Origin: Hanleya hanleyi
Lineage: Eukaryota > Mollusca > Polyplacophora > Lepidopleurida > Hanleyidae
DNA: 64,000 nt
Direction of reading: 5' to 3'
Assembly: GCA_036873755.1 (NCBI GenBank)
Contig: JAVTVY010020293.1
Coordinates: 1 to 64,000, forward strand
The position numbers and the translations under genes are program-made. This document shows, one piece after another, positions 1-11,140 of this stretch. Position 1 is the stretch's first letter. Every line of letters begins with the position of its first letter. A model generated the notes under the pieces. That model had not been told where the DNA came from, did not search any database, and saw only the letters and a list, made by a program, of their open reading frames with translations.

Positions 1-1132
1 AAGGATGGCACATCATTTGAGGTTGCACATCATTGGCAATGCACATCATTTAAAATAATAAATTTATTAAGAAATATGATTTCTATATTTAATGATATTG
101 AGGTTGGATTGAAGGAGGAACTATATTATATAACTACCAATAAAGATTACATTTTTTCCAAAAGTAAGCCTACACATCCCATTGCATAGATCTGATGAAT
201 ACATGTTCATGTATACATGTAGTTAGGAACAATAGGTGTGCAATTTTGAGCACGTTCTTGGTGTAACTTTGTGTGATGATATGTGACCAAACAAAGCTAA
301 TAACAGTGCAATAGTAGGACTAAATCTATCATTTCCAACAGGCAATGGGACACTTGCACTGTGGTAAACCTTCACATTTGTATGCAAATAAAAGAACGCA
401 ATGACAACTGTGTCCAATCATACTGTATTTGCGCCATAATAATGTGTACGGGTAAAGATTGAGCTCACAAACTGATTCAAACTCACTTTTAATTAATATA
501 GTAAGTTAAATGTGTGGACACAGATATGGTTGTACAAAAGCTTCAGGGTCAACGAGAATTTGGTAAAATTTTAGGAAATGGCGTCCTTCATTTAAGGCGA
601 CACGAAATTAAAAACTAACAGGGGTTCGGTACTGCGGGATTCCCCCGCCAGTTATTTTGATATTGTACTTCTGAAATAAAATAATGTCAAAAACTATTAG
701 TAAATACCATAAAGGAATATACTGCATGAGATTTGGTATGTATGACTGTGTATACAATGTACACTGCATCTCATGCCTAATAAGAAGTCAAAATTATTCT
801 AAGTCCAGCCTAAACAGAAAAGATTAACCCAGAAAACTTTCTAAGTCCAGCCTAAACATAAAAGTCTAACCAGACACCAACACCGACACCAACACTTTCC
901 CCCTCTCTCTCCCATTACCTCGCCTACTTCGTATACGGCGAGCTAAAAATGCAGTAAAATTGGTCGCTAATTGGTTACACTAGGCGACCCAAGTAAACCT
1001 TGCTACTCCAAAATAACCCATGATGCAAAATATGCATAACATTGACAGCCCTTCTCAGATGTTTACATCAGAAAATGCAGTGACCAATGACCTGCATGGA
1101 AGTTTGTTTTGGGGCAGCAAGGTTAACAACCA
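1..1132. other. AT-rich intergenic sequence, no gene seen
   Basis: All open frames here are short and have no recognisable protein character. The only local structure is a short two-copy direct repeat near 799-870, built on the phrase TCTAAGTCCAGCCTAAACA. The long inverted-repeat element starts at 1133. Confidence 0.6.
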
Positions 1133-1932
1133 GGTTTGGGATAAAGCTATTTCGAGCTTTTTTAGTTCCATCGAGCTTTTTTAGCTTGATCGAGCTTTAA
1201 TAATGTCACTTTTACTCATACTGATCATGGGATGTCCAATTTCCGTGTCGAAGCGTGCATCCACAGTTTCACCGTGCTGAGCTGAACATGGAAGAAGTTC
1301 GAAACCGAAACAATCTCCCTTGTTCACAATTGCGTTGTTATATTTCATACCAAATTATTCTTATGATGCAGTCAACAATGTTTTCTCACCTCCTGTCTTG
1401 TCATCAACACTTTACATCTCATCAAACGTCCAACTTGAGTCCAACATGGCGTCTCGCTTTCACTATGATTTCGCAAGCCCACGTGATCGGATATGCCAGA
1501 AATATGGATTTTTAATTTTCCATCGGGTATGGTGGACCTGAATGCACATACAAACCAAAATTTCAAATATGGAATAAATAAATTTAAGATATGTTATCTT
1601 ATCCAACAAGCGATATTAGATTGTTTATCCACATTTTGCCTCCATTATGGAAAAACCTCGTGTGTTGTCTATTCACTACACAGAAGTGTTCAGGTGAGCC
1701 AATTGCTAAACCTTTAAACATCATGAATGCACATTTGCACCAATCAGCATGTGGGAAAACGTGACACGTCACACAACCAGAACTGAAGTCATATGTGCCA
1801 AAATGTCCTGAGGGCTGGTGACGCTCAACTGCACAGATTAGTGTCTCTGCAATAATACTGTAAAAAAAATTGTATTGATGGATATGATTTTCAATTATTA
1901 GCGTGTTTCTTATGACTTGAATGACTGCCCTC

Positions 1933-2100
1933 TAATAGGCTTGATAAAACTGGCCTCTGATAGGCTTGATAACGCTAGCCCTGTGATAGGTTTGATAACA
2001 GTAGCCCTCTGATAGGCTTAATAACAGTAGTACTCTCATAGGTTTGATAACCGTAGCCCTCCCACAGGCTTGATAAAACGAGTTTGATAGGCTTGGCTGC
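1933..2100. repeat. Minisatellite, ~26-30 bp unit, about 6 copies
   Basis: A degenerate tandem array of AGGCTTGATAACAGTAGCC-like units lies inside the long-TIR element. Units vary in spacing and in the central bases. Confidence 0.75.
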
Positions 2101-2148
2101 ATCCACTTTCTCAAATTGTTAGCAACACTTGAACTCTAATGCTACGAC

Positions 2149-2364
2149 AGGCCTCAATTTAAGGAGTACTGATGGTAACCTCTCAACAGGCTACCATGAA
2201 TTCTACACTGGTAACCTGTGGGAACCTATTGCATAATTATTAACCTGAGTGATGTCATATTATTAATCAAAATTATGGGGACCTGAAAATAGGTTACCAC
2301 TATTTTTCATATGGCAACCTCCAGGCAACCTGAAAACAGGTTACCACCTTAATTGAGGCCTGTA
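2149..2364. mobile_element. MITE-like element with AGGCCTCAATTTAAGG termini (short form)
   Basis: The element begins AGGCCTCAATTTAAGG and ends CCTTAATTGAGGCCT, giving ~15-bp inverted termini. The interior is rich in GGTAACC/GGTTACC words and internal inverted repeats, and nothing codes. A longer relative with the same ends lies at 27554-28876. Confidence 0.7.
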
Positions 2365-3088
2365 CGGCAGGTGCAATATTAAGTTATCCTGGCAACGTCT
2401 ATGACACTGGCACTCCGAAGCCAATCATTACATGGTTCCATCTTGTTTCGTCAAATACTCCTGCTATATCTGTCAGCAAGCAAGTGTAATTTTCAACAAG
2501 AGGAGTATTTCCAGACAGTTCCAAATTGAGCGACTAAATCACATCTATCGAATGATTACCGGGTACTTGGTGGTGAAACTCGTTGAATAAAAGATATATT
2601 ATTTTACGAAACATTGTCATTAGAACCAATAGTAGTAGTTGCCTCTTTCCTGTCAAAACGCACACATAACATTTACAGACATGAATCAACACCGGCGCTC
2701 CAGGCATGTCACCAACTATCATGACTATTAAGTATGAAATCAGGGATACCAGATTCCAGACATACTGTCCCATGATTTGATCTATACTAACCCACATTAT
2801 TACGCCTCAGAGTAGCTTGTCTGATAGCCGATTGGTCAATTGCCATCCCATAAATAGTTCGTATTAGGGCAGCCACACACCTAATACGAACAATCACGTG
2901 TTAAAGGTTATACAAAATGGTCTCAAAATCTGCTACTTTTTTGTGCTAAATTGTTGTAGAGGTGATTATATAGACTTGTTTTACATTTTTGTATGTTTTC
3001 AAACTGCCCAAGGTTGGAAATAGCAGCAGTAAAGTGCGACAATTTCACGCCCCTTTCAAAACGGCGAAAGCTGTGATCGCTTGACCTG

Positions 3089-3252
3089 TGACGTCACAAC
3101 CTGATTACGATCTCGGTCAAATGCCTGTTGTGACGTCAAAATGTCAGCGACATCACGCTAGAACTCCCACAGTTGGGTGAATCTTTCGTAACAACGCCCG
3201 ACGTCATAGACTATGACGTTTACGGCGCAATCGTAATCAGGTTGTGACGTCA
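3089..3252. repeat. Inverted repeat bearing three CRE octamers
   Basis: Arms 3089-3111 and 3230-3252 are exact reverse complements, each with TGACGTCA next to CAACCTGATTACGAT. A third TGACGTCA lies at 3131-3138. The octamer is the consensus CREB/ATF site; whether these bind anything is unknown. Confidence 0.7.
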
Positions 3253-3384
3253 TGCACCGGAGGTCATGGCTCCAACACGTTTTCTCTCACATGTGTGCTA
3301 TTCGTGTCCTAAACGCCACTTCGACGACATTATTCAAGAAAAAAATACTAATTTGTTGTTTGGAACACCACCGGGTATGTTTTA

Positions 3385-3618
3385 ATGCAAAGTAGTATAG
3401 AGTCATTTGGTATAACCTTTAACGTTACCATAGTCATGATAGTGGAAGGTGGAATTGACGTAGCCTGTCCTTCAATGCAACGTCACAAAGCCGACACGTC
3501 ACAAAACGAAGAGCTACGTCGTATCAATGGCTTTGTGACGTTGCGCCTCAGCGTTTGCTTTCAACCCAAAGACGTTGTGGGCATGTGCGACTCTTTCGTA
3601 TTAGGTCAGGAAATGTGA
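3385..3618 (+). other. Open frame of 77 codons, coding status doubtful
   Basis: This ATG-initiated frame lies inside the long-TIR element. I recognise no family, signal peptide or membrane segment, and no splice context supports it. It is probably a chance frame. Confidence 0.15.
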
Positions 3619-3713
3619 ATCAGTTGAAGTTGTCTTACGAAAACAAACTGCATTTAATCGTTGTTGTCGTCGCGTTTTCGGCTTAAACAAAGGCTCTTCG
3701 GCATAATAAAATC

Positions 3714-3859
3714 GTTATGATGTTTGTTTGAGGGGGCATACGAACTATTTCCATGGTCAGCGTGGGGAATTCTTATCGGTGTCGCCGGCTCGACCGATAA
3801 GAATTCCCCACACCGACCATGTAAATAGTTCGTATGCCCCCTCAAACAAACATCATAAC
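3714..3859. repeat. Near-perfect hairpin, two 67-bp arms, 12-bp loop
   Basis: Arms 3714-3780 and 3793-3859 are reverse complements with about three mismatches, around the spacer GTCGCCGGCTCG. The arms meet at the palindromic stretch ending TTATCGGT / ACCGATAA. There is no coding content. It sits just inside the right arm of the 1133-4334 element. Confidence 0.9.
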
Positions 3860-4518
3860 TGATAGTATTTTATTTGCCCAAATGAAAGTTTGGTTTGTAT
3901 GTACATGATGTGCATGCATTCAGGTCCACCATACCCGATGGAAAATTAAAAATCCATATTTCGGCATATACGATCACGTGGGCTTGCGAAATCATAGTGA
4001 AAGCGAGACGCCATGTTGGACTCAAGTTGGACGTTTGATGAGGAGATGTAAAGTGTTGATGACAAGACACGAGGTGAGAAAACGTTGTAGACTGTGCATC
4101 ATAAGAATAATTTGATATGAAATATAACAACAACGCAATTGTGAACAAGGGAGATTGTTTCGGTTTCGAACTTCTTCCATGTTCAACTCAGCACGGTGAA
4201 ACTGTGGACGCACGCTTCGACCCGGAAATTCGACATCCCATGATCAGTACGAGTAAAAGTGACCTTTTTGAAGCTCGATCAAGCTAAAAAGCTCGATGGA
4301 ACTAAAAAAGCTTGAAATAGCTTTATCCCAAACCTTTTGACTTGGACCCACTAGGCTAGCAAAATGAAGAGAAATTTAGCTGCATCAATTTATCAGGTAA
4401 ATGATGTTTGGATGATATATTTTGGGAGAAAGCGCTCGTAAAAATTACTGTTACCGTATGTTGTTGTTACGCCGAAAGTGAAGAATATTTGACTGCCTTG
4501 AATCAATCATCGCAACAA

Positions 4519-5025
4519 CACGGTGGGTAAGAGATTTCCCATACACGTCGATGGAACGCACCATTTTCCAGACACGTGCGGATAAACGGCCACACTAGTA
4601 CCAAAATCTGCATTAGTCTGGCCGTTTGAACACACCCAGTTGGGATTATTGAATTCCATATCATGGAAAACGACAGGTAAGATGAGTTTTGTATAGCCTA
4701 TCAAGTAACTAAGATATTAAGGAAGGATTAAAACATTAAACCTGCTTTTAAAGTGGTCAGAATGATTGTAACGAAGCCACACAAACTGGCAGGTAACCCC
4801 CGTATTAGCTTTCAGCGGTCATATCAAGTCATGAAAATACTGTCAAAATGGATGCCTGGGTTATTTGAAACAGCTCATGAAGCTTAATCGCGAGTATTAT
4901 GAAGGTATTTTATATTGCAATATCGGTTGATAATAATTAAACGCTTATAAGCGCGTATTGTGCAAACATATCGCGGTGGTCCATATCCGTGCGACGGTCC
5001 GGCCATACACGAGCGTTTTAAATCA
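4519..5025 (+). repeat. Promoter/first-exon module, copy 1 (inverted copy at 15530-16038)
   Basis: A block of about 500 bp reappears in reverse complement at 15530-16038 with scattered substitutions and small indels. Both copies hold the same ATG, the same 14-nt coding stretch and the same consensus splice donor AACGACAG|GTAAGATG. Here the module faces the YqaJ-type gene downstream; the other copy faces a zinc-finger gene. Sequence outside the block is unrelated between the two sites. The reverse strand of each copy also holds a conserved 60-codon open frame, but near-identity of the DNA makes that uninformative. Confidence 0.8.
4663..4676 (+). CDS. YqaJ-type gene, proposed exon 1 (start codon, residues MEND)
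   Basis: ATG GAA AAC GAC AG is followed directly by the donor GTAAGATG at 4677. The exon ends in phase 2. Its last two bases join the first base of the exon at 5284 to make AGG (Arg), which enters the only basic, protein-like frame of that exon. No better start was seen between here and 5284. The link rests on splice consensus and phase alone. The same mini-exon, inverted, starts the zinc-finger gene at 15903. Confidence 0.45.
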
Positions 5026-5283
5026 TTTGCTATTCTGTAGCATGCGACTAAAAGCGCAAGTTTGTTTTCACATCTCAACAGTGATTGTATGCTACAAGCT
5101 GGTGCTACAAATTGCATCGTGTCAACTGATCCTGTTTACCCCGAGTCCCTCACGGGGAAGTAAACATGAATTTGTATACACGTGTTCATAGTTTTACCTA
5201 TCTTATTAAAATGTAGTTCATTAATTGCAACAGTTCGTAGTTTTTTTCCAGTAAATGAAGGGAAATATTTTTGACAAATTCAG

Positions 5284-5465
5284 GAAAACAAGAAAACGAC
5301 GCAATCCGTGAAAGTTAACACTGAATCCTCCAAAGCGACACAGGCCATCTTCACCTCAGATAACTGGTATCCCCACAGACCAGGCCCAGGACAGACCAAA
5401 GAAGAAACGGAAAGAATTGGGTGGCGGGATATACAAACCCGTTCGCCTGTCGTTTTTTGAAGAAG
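5284..5465 (+). CDS. YqaJ-type gene, proposed exon 2: basic N-terminal segment with NLS-like motif and in-frame TGA
   Basis: The acceptor AAATTCAG ends at 5283. The frame reads RKTRKRRNP, then TGA at 5309-5311, then a proline/lysine-rich stretch including RPKKKRKELGGG, an SV40-type nuclear localisation pattern, and ends in SFFEE. The exon ends at AAGAAG|GTTC (5465), a weaker donor, in phase 1. That G completes GAT with the AT opening the next exon at 6303 and gives an acidic continuation. Odd: the TGA interrupts the frame unless the true acceptor is the CACCTCAG at 5352, but then exon 1 would be out of phase. Nuclear location is inference. Confidence 0.4.
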
Positions 5466-6302
5466 GTTCATATGTTTTTATTATCTTATACTTGTTTATG
5501 GAACGCATATAACGACTGCTTTGTCCATCCGTTCATCATCTCGTCTAACATTTCATATGACTGTATTTTGTCCCCGTGATATCTTGATTGCCTTTGATGA
5601 TATGATTTTAAATCTGTCAAAAATTTGAATATATATTGTAACTCCATGTGCACGGTCTTAAAGTTGTCAGACGTTTTGTGCATCTGTCCTATGTTCCGTC
5701 CATCGTTTTCGTCTGTGAGTCATTCTGTTCGACTCATTCGATATGTCTGTGCTATATCTATCTTACTTTGGCGATAGAATTCGGAAATTGGGACACAAAA
5801 TTGTTTGAATATTGTAGTCGTGTGCTCTCTATCCATTATCTCAGGTATATTACACATGGTGGAATTTGTCCATAAATTCTTATGAAATTCTGTACAGTTT
5901 GTTTTCTCAATCCTGTTTCCGCACGACTGCAGTTTCAGGGGCGATAGATGTATGGTATTTGATGGTACGGTACAGGATTCTATAATTTAAACACAAACAT
6001 ATTGCGTAATATAGTCAGTCCGAGGCTCATGCCGTGGCGCCTCACGTTGACTGATAAATTCCTGGTATAATGCAATCAGGTAATACATGGAATGAGGAAC
6101 CCTTATTAGCTATAGCTCCAGAGCTGTACACGTCTCAATCTTGGTGGTCAGTTTTGAAATGTCAGTGAAATTTCTGGCCAATGACCACAGCTGGAGCCAT
6201 ATACCGTGGTCTTGTTTATGCTAAATTTTGTTGTATGTACGCAACTGTTACCATTAAAAAATATTTCATTTTTGAAGTAGCATTTCAATCTACCAATTTC
6301 AG

Positions 6303-7432
6303 ATAATGCCAGTGAGAATCCAACGAAATGCGAAGAAGAAATCTTCAGCTCTTCATCTCAAAATGACAAGTCGGATAATGAATCTATTAGATATCAAGAG
6401 GACATAATTCCAAATATGATAGAGGAGCTGAAAGAGTACCTCTCAAAAATAGCTACTAGATTAGATGAAGCGGGTGTTTTACACGAGTACGTGACGTTTC
6501 ATAGATTGGTCATGAAAGGGAAATATCCTCTGGAAAATGTTGCTTTTCACCTCTGGTTGGAGACTGTCTTATGGCACGCCCAAGCATCTACGACAGGGAT
6601 GCAATATCGACGGGAAACCATGCAATTTTGGAAATGTGGATACTTTTTGTTTCACGGCAAATTTTTGCGCTTCATGTCGGGACCCAAAAACCTGGGGCAA
6701 TTGGTCACCGGAGAAACTCAACGAAGTCTGTACTGCCCATCGGAGAGTAAAATAAACTTTGCTGTCCCCGCAATGAGTGTTATCCGGAAATACGAAGACA
6801 CAGAGGAATTGCCAAGCATCAACAGTCCTGGCATTATAGAATCCTCCATAAAACTTGTAGCTCTCACAAAACCAGTTGTACCCCATGTCATTTCAGTGGA
6901 CGGAAAGAAAGTAGCAAGCGGCCTAACCGACGAGTTTGGGGATGTCGACCTTTTCGGTTTCGAAGATGGTGTAACACTAGGGGAACGTAAATTACGTTTG
7001 AAAAAGGAAACAGACACCGTTGACGCTGTCGTGAATGGTTCTGATACAAACCATTCAGCTCTAGTATTCTCTTCCGAGACGATAGTTGATCAAATCAAAT
7101 CGGTCATTACAATCATATCGATGAGGATACGAGATCTGCGAGAGCTGAAAGTTAAACAGAGCAATGCATTGAAGAAATTTCAGAAACTTGGTGGTACAGA
7201 ATGGAGGTCATCAAAATACGTTTTTGCCATCAGCAGTATACAGGGACATTTGTACCGAGTTGAAAATCTCGTCAAACAAGCATTGCAATGTATCCGGTCA
7301 CTCATCTATTGCGGAAGTATAGTATTGGGGTCCTCGAAACTAGTCACAGACGGAAAGTTTGCTCAACTTTCAACTCAGGAAAATGTGGTGAAACTGAAAA
7401 CACCCGTCGAACTGACCGACACAGATTCATGA
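6303..7432 (+). CDS. YqaJ-type gene, exon 3 part A: conserved N-terminal ORF ending at TGA in a hairpin
   Basis: The acceptor CCAATTTCAG ends at 6302 and the frame stays open for 376 codons to TGA at 7430-7432. The segment opens with an acidic/serine-rich linker, then MIEELKEYLSKI, then a tryptophan-rich region (HLWLETVLWH, FWKCGYFLFHGKFLRFMSG, GQLVTGETQRSLYCP, KINFAVP). From memory, this resembles the N-terminal part of large uncharacterised YqaJ-domain proteins of marine invertebrates. The middle is helical and charged (DLRELKVKQSNALKKFQKL). The ORF stops exactly where the YqaJ frame, one register back, begins. The next frame's ATG at 7429 overlaps the stop as ATGA. This may be a decayed single ORF or coupled translation. 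Confidence 0.75.
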
Positions 7433-7457
7433 GTCCGGAGAAGGACTCCGGACTCAT
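7429..7457 (+). promoter_or_regulatory. Perfect 12-bp stem, 5-nt loop, carrying the ATGA stop/start overlap
   Basis: ATGAGTCCGGAG (7429-7440) and CTCCGGACTCAT (7446-7457) are exact reverse complements around AAGGA. The first arm contains both the TGA ending the upstream ORF and the ATG opening the YqaJ frame (MSPEKDSGLIK). No canonical -1 slippery heptamer was found just upstream: the nearest A-run, CTG AAA ACA, does not fit X XXY YYZ in frame. A templated mutation that created the palindrome and the frameshift together is the plain alternative. Confidence 0.7.
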
Positions 7458-7599
7458 CAAACAGAGAACAACTGAATGGTTTGAGTTACGGAAAGCAGCT
7501 ACCGTAACTGGGAGTACCCTTCATAACGCTATTGGCTTACAAACACTGAAGTTACAGCAGCAGCATTTTGATGACAAAATCAGAGGGATACCACCATAG
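7433..7599 (+). CDS. YqaJ-type gene, exon 3 part B: start of the nuclease domain up to an in-frame TAG
   Basis: Read from the ATG at 7429, this frame gives KQRTTEWFELRKAATVTGS. That is the opening motif of YqaJ/lambda-exonuclease-like domains (Arg, Trp, then Arg before a T-G/A-S turn). The frame meets TAG at 7597-7599, after RGIPP. Downstream of the TAG the same register continues into the rest of the domain, so the stop cuts the domain between its first motif and its catalytic motifs. A single C-to-T (from CAG) or G-to-A (from TGG) change would explain it. Confidence 0.75.
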
Positions 7600-10265
7600 G
7601 CCTTCACAAAAGAAGAAGAAACGCGTATGAAACATGGGGTTGAAAACGAAGAGAATGCTATTGCAACTTTGGCAACGCAATTTCTCCCACTGTACCATCC
7701 GCATCTGTCATACGTCGAAGAAGGCGTATACATGATGGAAGGAGACTTTGGAAATCTCATTGCGGTCTCTCCAGATGGAAGCCTACGCACCTCGTCCGTG
7801 GAACCAATGTCTACAGGTAAAGCCGAGATAGGTATCGAAGTTAAATGCCCATACCCCAATGACTACGCCACTCCAGTGCATTACAGTATGCCAAAGAGGT
7901 ACATATGTCAAGTTCTGGCAGAGATGAAGGCACTGGATGTCCCAAAGCTGCTTTACTCATCATATTCAAAGGAGAGTTCCACTGTTTTCGAGGTAAAGTT
8001 TGACCCTGAGCTTTGGATGGAAATATTTCAGGAGGTCAATTGCGTTTACAACAAGGAAAATCCACGAAGGCCAACCTGTATTTCCAAACCCGCTAAAGAA
8101 GTGAAAGGCAGCAAGTTAGATAAGTATCTACAAGAAAACGTTCGATTCATCGCTGAGATTCCATCGGTGAAGTGTTCACCCGAGGTTCAGCTTCTTTACA
8201 CATCTGGAGCTTCACCTTATCTCTTCCCATGCAGTAAAGTCGCCGTTGTAGGTACCAATACAACTAATGAGGAGAACGGCACTATAGTGAAACACCTGAA
8301 ACCAGCTCTTGTAGAAGCGAAGAGAGTTATACGTGAATCGTATCAGCTCTGTCGGCTTAAGGCGACGGAAGTGGTGGTTTTCATGTTATCGGACATAAAT
8401 AGGCAATGGCACCCGGAGATCCCCCACTCTCTGCCGGTAGCATATGGTGTGAAAGGTTACAGCCAGTCCTGCGAATCTATGCGAAAGATGTGCAACACAG
8501 CCCTCCAAGCATGCTACAACCAAGGCGTCATAGTCCTATGTGTTTCATCGGATGGACAATGGAGCAAATTGGTAACCCGAGATCAAGACGGAAAACCATT
8601 ATCTCGCCTCCAGCTGCAAAAGGACATCTGGTCTGAAGCCCGCAAGACACCAAAGAGCACCATTCTGGCAAAACTACGCTCCACTGAAGCTGTCCACATA
8701 CCCGAAAACTCATCCATGGAAGAAATGTCGACACATATTGTCATCCAGCGTTGTCCCGCGCTTTCTCTTTGCAGCAAATCTGGTATTTTCAATCTGCTAG
8801 AAACACCATCAGATCATTCACTCTGGTTAGGAAAAGAGAGGCAAGTTGAATCAATGAAAGACCAACAGACCACAGAAGAACTTGGTATGGGGGACATTAA
8901 TTCTCTTCCAGACGATGTCTTAAATCAAGCTGAACTTATTACACAGGCATCGAATTCATTCATCGAATCCAGTGCGCTTAACGATGAGTCGACACAAGAT
9001 GAACTCCTCAATGATTGTGTAGCAGGGTCTGCTGAGACAAACGAGGACCAACTCACAGAAACCAGTCTGGGCTCTGTGCAACAGAACCAAAGTTCTGCGA
9101 CTCCAGTAACATTAAAGGAACACGAAGTTGAGTCCATTTTACAGAGATGGCAACAGGAAGAGGTTCGTAAATCTAAGAAAAGGTGGCTAGATTCGTCGAT
9201 TGTACATGTAACTGAAAAACTGGCAAACGCTGACGGTCTTATGTCACGAACAGTTCCGGAGATAAACATCGTAATCGATGTTTCGACACATCTCCACTAT
9301 TCAGAAATCAGGAAAAGCTGGCCAAAGTGGAAGAAAGTCAATGCAATCTGCAAATTACTTGGTGATGGAAGTTCAGTGGCAAAACCAACCGACAGAAAGA
9401 AAGGAAAAGTGCAATCACTGAAAGACCTGTCAATATCGGTACTGGCCTGTAGGAAGTATCCCAAGGCAGCTTTAAACGCTGTATTTGCCAGATTGATATG
9501 CTCCGAACGTGTAATGGAATGGGAGCAAAATGGAAGGGTCTCTAATCAAGTGTCCGTTGCGGGTTTAGGCCAACCAATCTCATGGTATTATATGCCAGAG
9601 TACAACACAGATAGACATGGACTGGAACTCAAGTGTCTCGATGGACACCACCTCTTAGTGAATCTTCGAGTTAAGGTGTGCAAAGATGGTCTGCCGGAAA
9701 GAGGTGTGTGTAGAGAAGCTTGGATAACAGTAGCAGAGAAAACTCCCCACATCCTTAGTAAAGCATTGGTCTGTGACCTTATTGATAAGCAAAGTGGCGC
9801 TTTTGCTCGTCGAACGTTTTCGGAGGACGTCGAACAACAGATGTTGCTCAGCGGGCACCAGAAAGAGGCGAAATTTGTAAGCCTCGTTAGAAACTGGTAC
9901 AGGGCTGAAGATGAACCGGGAATTCCTGCCATGGACCGGGTGAAGATGCGTTTGAATCTGAAGAGCTTTCTGTTGGATGGTGTAGACTTTTGTCGTTTTC
10001 CACCACCTGGCATGTATGTAAAGGGGATTCCACTCATAATGTTTGAAGGTTTCCTGTGTAGTGTGGACGCCCACATCATTCTGTACGCACTTTGCCAAAA
10101 GTCTTACAACCAGAGATCAGTTGGCAGCCAGGACGCCGAAAATTTTTTCTCAGAATTAACAGATATGGAGCCGACTAAATTGGGATATCCAAAGGCGGCG
10201 AACGTAGGACGACTTATGTCTACTGCAACAAGGCTTATGCAGTACAGATGCAACCCAAACAAACG
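7600..10265 (+). CDS. YqaJ-type gene, exon 3 part C: catalytic half of the nuclease domain plus long C-terminal region
   Basis: An uninterrupted frame of ~888 codons follows the TAG; the first ATG inside it is at 7627. The opening HGVENEENAIATL and VEEGVYM lead to SPDGSLR and GIEVKCPYP. The Asp, Glu and Lys there match the D...ExK catalytic set of PD-(D/E)XK YqaJ/lambda-exonuclease folds, and ICQVLAEM follows. The remaining ~600 residues hold a Ser/Glu/Gln-rich linker, a charged block (RWQQEEVRKSKKRW) and a distal conserved-looking module (RSVGSQDAENFFSELTD, then LMSTATRLMQYRCNPNK). I recall the distal module from large invertebrate proteins but cannot assign it. The exon ends at AAACG|GTAAGT (10265), phase 2. 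The 5'-3' exonuclease activity known for the family is inferred here. Confidence 0.85.
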
Positions 10266-11140
10266 GTAAGTTTTATTTTTATTTTTCCGGCCATGTTCCC
10301 CCCCCCCCCCCGGCGTAGTCGTATAAGTTTGGTTTGCCTGGCCAATGAAAACACGTATCCAAAGACGCTCAGGCCGATCCCGAAGTCTCTATTGACCAAT
10401 GTGACAAATTCTTCTGTCAGAATTAATAGGAATTAACCTCATTCCCACTGACCTCAATTTTCACGTTACTTTTACGAGGGCCGGTATGATGGATAAGAAT
10501 ATCCTGGTGATTAGTGTCCCTTCTGCCCTTTTCTATTTGCAGCTGAGGACGGGCACCTGTCCCCAATGTGGAGAAAAGTGTCCTAGCTGGGTTAGAAGAT
10601 AGGAACGGGACACTCTTCACCACCGAACATTCTTAATCTCCAAACCGGCTGTACCTTTGCCGGGGCTACACAGCCAGAAAAATGGTGTTGATCAACACCT
10701 AAAAAAAGGTGCTGAGCTCAGTATCAGTAAATGGTTTTGAATTTAGACCACCATATGTCTACAACTTCCTTCATTGGTGTTGTCCAACACTATTAATTGT
10801 CGTTGATCCAGTGTTAGCTGTTATCAGTGAACATCAAAATATGGTGTTGAGCCATTTTGAACACCCTGTTGTCCAACACCATTATTTATTAACTTCTTAA
10901 CTTAACTATGTGAAAGGACCCTCGTTGCAATTTCCAGTAGAGGCAAGTTGAATTGCCATTTCGAATCCTATTCGGTAAGGTGTTCTGTATAACGACCCTG
11001 CTCCACTCATATCTGGTACTAGGTCTAGAGAGTGGTTGGTATTTTACCAGAAGCGAACTGACATATGTTTTGGTTGCCTATAGAGGCTTAAATTAGTCAT
11101 GCTTTAATGAAAAGTTTCTGCATTTTGGATCAATTTACAG
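10266..11140 (+). other. Intron of the YqaJ-type gene with small repeats
   Basis: It starts GTAAGT and ends TTTACAG. It holds a C-run (about 10302-10313). Part of it (about 10455-10635) is an inverted relative of 23355-23545. A cluster of GGTGTTG/CAACACC words includes the perfect 16-bp palindrome GGTGTTGATCAACACC at 10684-10699. Confidence 0.6.
10455..10635 (+). repeat. Dispersed repeat, inverted relative of 23355-23545
   Basis: The shared stretch includes TCCTAGCTGGGTTAGAAG and GTGTCCCTTCTGCCC-like text. The copies differ by many substitutions and indels, indicating an old dispersed element. Confidence 0.6.

Larger units (their letters stand above)
1133..4334. mobile_element. ~3.2 kb element with ~430-bp terminal inverted repeats
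   Basis: The left end (1133 to about 1565) is repeated in reverse complement at the right end (about 3885-4334). Both termini begin GGTTTGGGATAAAGCT and continue through an AGCTTTTTTAG-rich stretch into a shared block around GAAGAAGTTCGAAACC. The arms differ by scattered substitutions and small indels, so they are not an assembly echo. No transposase frame is visible inside, and I see no clear target-site duplication. The interior holds a minisatellite, a smaller MITE-like element, a CRE-rich inverted repeat and a hairpin. The best reading is a non-autonomous foldback or long-TIR DNA element with nested insertions. An inverted segmental duplication is the alternative. Confidence 0.7.

Noticed and set aside
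7380..7430. Programmed -1 frameshift site
   Set aside because: The register change is -1 and a hairpin is present, but no X XXY YYZ heptamer lies in frame within the usual distance.
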